Origin: Ailanthus altissimus | Taxonomy: Eukaryota; Streptophyta; Magnoliopsida; Sapindales; Simaroubaceae | Direction of reading: 5' to 3' | Assembly (NCBI GenBank): GCA_946807835.1 | Contig: OX327697.1 | Span: 10,103,001-10,167,000, forward strand | DNA length: 64,000 bases | Shown here: positions 57,771-64,000 of the stretch, piece after piece | Layout: the number at the start of each line of letters is the position of its first letter | Position numbering within the stretch: position 1 is the first letter of the stretch | Program-made: the position numbers and the translations under genes | The notes under the pieces: generated by a model | The model's database searches: none | What the model was told of the DNA's origin: nothing | The model's input: only the letters and a program-made list of their open reading frames with translations

Positions 57771-58740
57771 ACGAGACCAATTGATATTTATTGTACATAT
57801 TTATATATATTTGTTCTTTTTCTAACTTTATTTGTCCTTTTAGTCTTGTTTCATACCTAGTTAATTGACGGATAATATCACTCTGTGACATTTCAAGTCG
57901 ATTTTATTAGTTTCCCATAATAACTGATACAAAAAAAAAATCCATCTTCTTTTATTCCTTTTTCTATAAAAATGGATAACATTCTGATAAATCTGAAAAG
58001 AAGTTTTCCCTTATTGCCTCAAAATGCCTTGAAGAACATTTACCCAGCAAATTGTGAAATATTATTGTTATTAATGTTATGAACATACTTATTGATATAT
58101 GTTGGTTAATTGAAGTTAAGGTCCGAATGATAGGTGAGTTTTTAGATGCATTAATTTTCTACATGATGAGATCGGGTAAAAGCTCTTTTACAAAAAAGTG
58201 AAGAGCAAAAAGTTTAAGTGTTTGTTACAAGTGTGCATGCATGACTTGTAACACACGTTGTCAAACTTTAGAAATTGTGTCTACAAATCATAAAGTTAAA
58301 ATTCAATTTATTAGGGATGGCCAGAGGAAAGTAGTCTTTACATGATATCTTTTCAACATTTAAGATGGAATATAGTGGATATATGCATATTGCCATTCGT
58401 GATTTATTAGAAATTTTCAAAAGGAATATGAGCGGTACAGTCTAAAAAATCTGACTAAAAAGAGATTATATTTGCCAATTTATAAGAAAATTAGATAGAA
58501 AGCCTATCCTTGACACATAAAGGGCATTTAAGTTGTTACTGGACATAAAACTATAGGAAGATGTGAGCGACAATTACAACCACCTGTACATATACACATT
58601 ACCCGTTCTTTTTTAAAATTTTACATTTATAATAAAATATTTTTTTCTGACATCAACCAACTCCTCATATAGACTTTATAGCTACAACATTGTTCTAGGT
58701 TCTGTAAATACATTGCTTTACTTCTGCATCTTCATACAAA
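57771..58740. other. unassigned segment between pol and LOG copy 2
   Basis: About 1 kb that belongs neither to recognisable pol nor to LOG. Frames on the plus strand contain coding-like stretches ('GEFLDALIFYMMRSGKSSF', 'EYSGYMHIAIRDLLEIFKRN') broken by stops, possibly an env-like or captured ORF of the element. I do not recognise it. The last ~80 bp resemble the promoter region of LOG copy 1. Confidence 0.35.
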
Positions 58741-58754
58741 CTCAAAATCATAAA

Positions 58755-60743
58755 ATATTTTCTTCTGTGGATCCTACTCTGAGAATACCAAAGAGTTTAT
58801 AGAAGTATCAGAAACTCTTGGTAAGGTGTTAGCTGAGCAAAAAATGCATTTAGTTTATAGTGGAGATAACCATGGGTTATTGAGGAGTATGACAAAAGCT
58901 GCATAAAATAAAAGCAATTGAATTTTGGGTATCATCCTGAAACCTCTAGTCGTTAGAAATATTGTAGGACCAACAATTGGCTATGAGTTATAAGTCTCAT
59001 CTATGCATATGCGAATGAAAAATATGCTTGGTCGTGTAGATTCCTTCATAGCTCTACTAGAAGGTCTCGGAACTTTAGAAGAAAATTTTCAAATTGCCTT
59101 CTAGGTATAGTTGTAAATCCACCAAAGACCCATTAATTTGTTAATTTTTAATGATTTTTAAAATAATTTGTTATCATTTCTTGACTATGCTTTAAAAAGA
59201 ATTTATTTCACTTTTGACAGGACAAATTTCCATTTCTACTTCCATTGTTTATCAGTTGATTATTCAATTACAAGCTTTTATACTTCTATCTAATCCAACA
59301 TTTAGTCAACTAGATTGGTTCACGATGCGATATTCTTATATCTTAAAATTAAGCGCAAGCATACGCCATTGTAACAAGTAATAAAGAGACTTATAAAGTC
59401 GGATGTCGAACTCACAAGGATAATTTTTATTTTCTACCAACTACTAAAATTATATCTTTCTGGTAATTATTCAGAAAAATCAAATCTTAATTTTTGCAAT
59501 AAATTTAAGAAAAATAAAGTGAAGAAAATAAATGACATAACTCAAATAAAATAAGAAGATAGCAATATAGAAAAAGCCTAGGATTAATTACTATCCTTCA
59601 ATATGTTTTCTAAAGATTAATCATTTTAATATTTATATCCCTCAATTCTTATTATTGGTCAAGACACTAATGTATTCACAAGCATGTCCCAAGGTCATGC
59701 AAGTATATCCTAATTTACCAAATACTTATATTCCTATGGTACTTGTAATAAATTAAGATTCATTAAGAATAAGTTTTATTGACTATACATACCAATTAGG
59801 TATATTCCCATCCTAATTCAAAACTTGCATATGTAACATTGAATGTTACTTTACAATTATGTATCAAATTATCTAGTTTTGAATACAATGATGCCTCTTC
59901 CGAGTTTATCAAAGTATTACCAAATCAATCATAATATTGATAAGATATAATAAAGCATTAAGAACAAATAATGTGAATAAGAAAGAATTGAGTTCAAATA
60001 AATATTAAAAAGATCCAATAATTAAGCTCACATATTGAGTTCAAGTAAGAACCCTAGAAAATAAATTTAGCTCATGATAACAAGAGAGTTATGGCTGAAA
60101 AATAAAATAAACATAATACAACCAAAAGCAAACTAATATAGACGTCAAATTGTAATTGGTTGATACATCAAAGATTCACCAATAATCTCTTGCTTCCTTA
60201 AATTCCCTTTTCTTCTTTCTCTAAAAATTGCTCTTCTTCAATGTGTTTTGGCTCTAAGAGCCCTAAATTGTGTGTTCTTTGAGGTCTGAAATAAGAGGCC
60301 TTTATATAGGGATTGATTAGAGTAATTGAGTTGTATTTCCTTTTTATTGTAGCGTAATTACTATTCACTAATATTGGTCACGTGTGACTGTTCACCGTTG
60401 GAGAGAAAAGCTTTGGGCCCTGGAGTTTTGCTGGAGCGAAATATTGTTTATCGTTGGGCTGAAGTTATTGTAGCAAATCACTTTTTATAGCACTGTAGCG
60501 AATCATTATAGCATATACTATAACAATTTGATGTTTTGCATTGTTTTCCTTAGATCATCCCTAATTGCTCTACTACTCCAAACTTACAAAATAACAATAA
60601 AACATATAAAAAAACTAATAATCTTATTAAAATGTGCAATTAATCAAGTTAAGAAAGTGAAAATAATAGATATAACTTACGTATATCAGTTCATTGGTGA
60701 CAGTGAGAAGAAATGCAAGATAAATTTGACTCTCCGTTTTTAG
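58755..60743 (+). pseudogene. LOG-family pseudogene, copy 2
   Basis: Part 1 (58755-59322) reads 'FCGSYSENTKEFIEVSETLG', 'KVLAEQKMHLVYSGDNHGLL' and 'LGIILKPLVVRNIVGPTIGY', parallel to LOG copy 1. Part 2 (60689-60743) is FIGDSEKKCKINLTLRF then TAG. They are separated by a solo LTR. The start codon and first ~14 codons are deleted relative to copy 1. The catalytic PGGxGT motif is LEGLGTLEE. In-frame stops follow 'TKAA' and 'GYEL', and the region after 'LDYA' is frameshifted. Like copy 1 it has no introns. AATAAA follows at 60796. It lies in sense orientation within the Athila-like element. Confidence 0.88.
59323..60688 (-). mobile_element. solo short-family LTR (1366 bp) inside LOG copy 2
   Basis: It starts CGATGCGATATT (T to C at the usual TGATGCG), ends GTATATCA, and is flanked by GTTCA at 59318-59322 and 60689-60693. 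Removing it and one GTTCA restores the LOG C-terminal frame (LDWFIGDSEKK). The interior matches 42553 and 45594 over hundreds of bases, including ACTGTTCA-like motifs near 60360-60420. Confidence 0.93.
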
Positions 60744-60744
60744 C

Positions 60745-62089
60745 CTCTCTACTTTTATGTCTTTATAACATTTTGTTAGTATGGCTTACTTTTTCAATAA
60801 AAGCTGTTTCAAGTGATATCTTTTATACTCTACTCTTTCTATATTTTAGCATTAAGGATAATGTCTTAATTTAGTTAAGGGAGGGTAGTTGATATAGAAT
60901 GTTAGTGTTAAGTTTTGCTATCAGTTGTTCTTTAAAGAAAAAATATTTTGATATCATGAATGGCATAAGTAAAGGGTTCATTTTGGACTCTTGAGACTCT
61001 TTTTAGATCTAAAATGACAAAGTAAGGAGTACATTTGTGAACTTTTGAAAATTATTTTAATTGACTTGTTATAATTATAATTATTTTATTTTTTTATGCA
61101 TTTCAATACGTTTGTTTATTGCGTGTATTCTTGGTAACTCTTGTATAAATGAGTTTGCTTTGCTATTGAGGTATGATTTCAAAATTATTTGGTTTAAGTC
61201 ATTTTTTCTATATAGGTTACTAAAGAATGACTTTTGAAATTATTTTTTGAGCACAATACTAAGCCTTATAATAAGACGGATGTTTTAATGTATATAGCCA
61301 AGAAAATTCTCATGTTTAAGTATACATTTGTTTTTTCTAATCTCACATATATTTTATGAGTTAGTGGATAGGTTTGAGAAAATAACTTATGAACTTTCAT
61401 TAATCTTTTAAATTGGTTAATTTTTATTTAAAATGACTTTATTTAGATTGAGGAATGATTTGGTTGTCTAGCCAAAAGATGATTCAAAATAAAATTTCAA
61501 ATTTTGTGAAACATATTTTTGTGAGAAATTGTTCTTATTTTGTAAAGCTTCCTTATGTTCTTTATAATAGAGAAAAAAAGAAAAAAATAAAAGGAAAAAA
61601 AAAAGTAATTCAGTTCAATAAAGCGTTCCTTCAAATTTAGATGACAAAAATCTTTCAGAAGCATTTTTTCTCAACAAACCTCTATTTGTGATATTCACAT
61701 AGGGTAATTGAAGTCTTAAAAGCTAGTGTGTGACGAGAATGGTTTGACTCTAAATAATTAACTTTTCTATCTTTAAAATCATGTTAGATTATCTATCTAT
61801 CCTGAAACGTGACATTTTCTTGAGCGCTTATATATTTTTCAACTCTATGATTGAAATTCTAGCCCTTAAAAAAATTATTCACCATGAGAAGAATTTCTAG
61901 GTTTTATATGTTGTAGTTTATAGTAAGAAGGTTTTGACTTGATTCACAAAAGCACAATTTTAAAAGTTATGATTGAAATAACCTTAATAGCAATAGTAAT
62001 CTTGAACTGGCATTTTGTTTGAAATACATAGGTATTGTTTAAATTTTATTTATTCTTGAATTGTTAGAGATTAGCAATAAGCTTGTTAG
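60745..62089 (+). other. LOG copy 2 3' flank and Athila 3' untranslated region
   Basis: The first ~120 bp match the 3' flank of LOG copy 1. From about 60860 come 'ttaaggataatgtcttaatt' and 'agttaagggagggtag', resembling the 'GACAATGTC…GTTTGGGGGAGG' of Athila/Tat 3' regions. An A/G-rich stretch at 61570-61630, also common before 3' LTRs in this group, follows. No functional gene is seen; short frames (60-61 codons) look random. Confidence 0.5.
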
Positions 62090-62343
62090 TGGGTATGATG
62101 AGCATTTGAAATTACACATTTAATAAGGGTTTTTCATTATCATTTCGCATTACTAATGTTATTAAGCTCCTTAACTTAAATATATTTTTAATATTATACC
62201 TAATTAAGTTCTTAACTATTTTAGTGTAGGTTCAATAAATTTGGCATAACTTTCTACCAAGGAATCTACTTGAAGTAATTCTTGAACATGTGAAGAGTTG
62301 ATTTCATATAAAACAATATTAGATTTCACACATATTATGTAAT
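62090..62343 (+). repeat. probable 3' LTR of the Athila-like element, first part
   Basis: 62090-62175 is closely similar to 48243-48325 ('tgaaatta.acatttaataa', 'gcattacta.tgttattaa.ctcc.taactt'). 62200-62290 is similar to 49950-50060. That is the order expected for an LTR whose 5' partner is split by the LINE. The segment is interrupted at 62344. Confidence 0.45.
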
Positions 62344-63537
62344 TGATGTGCGCAATAATAGTTAAGTACAAATGCACGCTATCGTATCAAGTAATATAAG
62401 AATAAAGTTCAAATATCGTTCCCACATATACTTATGTAACCTATTTCTTTCAATCAAGTAATAGAATTAATCCTAACTTTTATCCATACAAATCTAAAGA
62501 TGAATTTTATTTAATTAATCTAATTCAATTAAATTAAACCTAATATTAATAAAAAAAGCAAGCAAGAGTTTTAAATTCACCAATTAAAAGTAATCTAGGG
62601 TTTCGACTTATCCCCTAATATTTTATTGAACTTATTAATCTCTTAGTTAATCCTTCAATAACAAATTGTTGGCTACACTTTAAACTCATCATAAGCCCCT
62701 GTCGATGGTCGAGTGACTATATACACCCTAACAATTATTTATATGTCTATGGTAATCTGAATAGAATGCAATTCACTAAGAATAAGTCTAATCATGTCAT
62801 ACATGTCATGCATCAAACTATCCTAGGCTAAACACATAAATTCCTTTTTCATGTTCATTAGAGTTCCTTGATTAATCAATACATTGGTCAAATATAATGA
62901 AAGCATTAAACACAAGATGGAATGAATTAATTTAATCTATTAAGTTCATAAACTAAGAGAGTCAATAAAATCTCACTACATATTAGGTTTACAAATCTAT
63001 TAAGTTCATCGTGAATCCAAGAATATCAAGTAATTAATCAAAAATATCATGAACAAGATCATAATGGTAGGAGAAGAAAAGAAAGTAAACAAGAACATGC
63101 CCTAGATCGCTTCTTTCTCTCTTGAGTGATGCATAACTCTTGATTTTCAATCTTTAAATCCTTACTTTGATCTCTTATTTTTATGATGTGTTTTTGTTTG
63201 TCCTAGTTTGCCTATGATATTCTCTACTTTGGGCTGTGAAAAAAGAGTGCTTTTATAGGCTTTCGTAACCCTAAAGATGTAGAGCTTCAAATGAAAGTCA
63301 AAATAGGAGACTTGAGAGAGGATTTCTTTTGTCACGCAGGCACCGTGGCACTAGGGGTTGACGGCTCCTCTATTTTTCGTCAATTTCGTGCCCAATTTCT
63401 CTAATATCTTTATGCCTTGGGTTTTAAACCTATGTATGATAATAAAAACAAACCTCAAATAAATAACCAAATACTTATGATTAGGGAAAAATCTAAGTCT
63501 GAGGATATAAATATTAGTATATATTAAAATGCTATCA
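62344..63537 (-). mobile_element. solo short-family LTR (1194 bp), reverse orientation
   Basis: It starts TGATGTGCGC, ends TGCTATCA, and is flanked by GTAAT at 62339-62343 and 63538-63542. The body is closest to 6272-8235 and 47372-48242 ('atgcacgctatcg', 'caagtaatataag', 'ccctgtcgatggtcgagtgac'-type blocks). No coding sequence is present. Confidence 0.93.
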
Positions 63538-63542
63538 GTAAT

Positions 63543-64000
63543 TTGAATATTTAGAGGGTACAAAGTGCTTAAAAGAGGACCTATCTGTAGTGTAGCCCAA
63601 TCTGAGCAAGCTTCAGTATTTGGCCTATAACTTGAGAATATATATTCAATAAGGACATTCTTGCCTATTCTAGAAAGCGGAAACAAATATCTACAACTTT
63701 ACTATTAGTATGTGAATCAAATTGACTACTGTTGGTGACAAGGTAGCTTGACTCATTTATCTATGCCCAAAGAAGAACTGAATTTAGTTCCAAACTCATT
63801 TATTTTGTATTCTCTCTTTTGTAGTATTAATTTCTTTCATCTACTAGTTTAAAGTTTATGTTATCTCTTCTTGCATTTCTTTCCTTTAATCTATTATGTT
63901 GAAGTAATTTTTATTTTGTTAAGGTGAAATGGTGAAAATCTTGGTAAAATAATAAAATATACTTAAACTCTTAGTTTATAATTTACTGTTACATTCTTAA
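63543..64000. other. flank after the last solo LTR, possibly more Athila LTR
   Basis: No gene is visible. By position it continues the sequence broken at 62343, so it may be the remainder of the Athila 3' LTR. The window ends before this can be tested. Confidence 0.3.

Larger units (their letters stand above)
48243..64000 (+). mobile_element. Athila-like gypsy element with nested inserts and a LOG copy
   Basis: Proposed order: 5' LTR (48243-50321, with a LINE inside), primer region, gag, protease, RT, RNase H, integrase (to ~57760), unassigned sequence, LOG copy 2, 3' untranslated region (60900-62089) and 3' LTR (62090 onward, interrupted by a solo LTR and running off the window). The two proposed LTRs are linked by similarity of 48243-48325 to 62090-62175, and of 49950-50060 to 62200-62290. 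Coding parts are clear; the outer LTR limits are an inference. Confidence 0.55.

Noticed and set aside
63351..63686. 111-codon minus-strand frame
   Set aside because: It crosses the boundary of a solo LTR (63537) and its target duplication, so it is a chance fusion of unrelated sequences.

Overview
This is an AT-rich nuclear segment of a flowering plant, most likely a eudicot. The base for this call is the repeat content: Ty1/copia and Ty3/gypsy elements, L1-type LINE 3' ends, hAT-like MITEs and LTRs with plant-type primer-binding sites. I cannot name the species. No complete, uninterrupted host gene, tRNA, rRNA or CRISPR array is visible. Nearly all coding signal is decayed transposon protein, plus two copies of an intronless LOG-family gene (cytokinin riboside 5'-monophosphate phosphoribohydrolase) and one unrecognised 386-codon reading frame.

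Layout. 1-9850: two broken copia polyproteins (plus strand) invaded by long 2.2-kb LTRs and by a short-LTR element carrying a 308-bp tandem triplication. 11.3-13.1 kb: LINE 3' end cut by a copia LTR. 15.3-31 kb: a minus-strand copia element split in its gag by an 11.0-kb minus-strand gypsy element (17521-28544) with a perfect 5-bp target duplication. That gypsy element has two LTRs, a PBS and a polypurine tract, but between them it holds almost no gag-pol. Instead it holds, in opposite orientation, the 386-codon frame and LOG copy 1. LOG copy 1 was later hit by a 2191-bp solo LTR with its own 5-bp duplication. 31.9-38.3 kb: a plus-strand copia element with a hAT-like MITE and two nested solo LTRs. 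40-47.3 kb: a decayed plant gypsy-type gag interrupted by a minus-strand, apparently gag-only gypsy element. 48.2-64 kb: a plus-strand Athila-like gypsy element with gag, protease, RT, RNase H and integrase, all with stops. It is invaded by a LINE, a long LTR and two short solo LTRs. Between its integrase and its 3' untranslated region it carries LOG copy 2, a pseudogene.

The most interesting point is that two LTR retrotransposons of different gypsy lineages each contain an intronless LOG copy with homologous promoter and 3' flank. In one of them the whole unit is bounded by LTRs and a target-site duplication. This looks like capture and mobilisation of a host cytokinin-activation gene by retrotransposons, with later decay. 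Many of the nested LTRs are solo LTRs with clean target duplications, so unequal recombination between LTRs has been frequent. All order-of-events statements are inferred from nesting.
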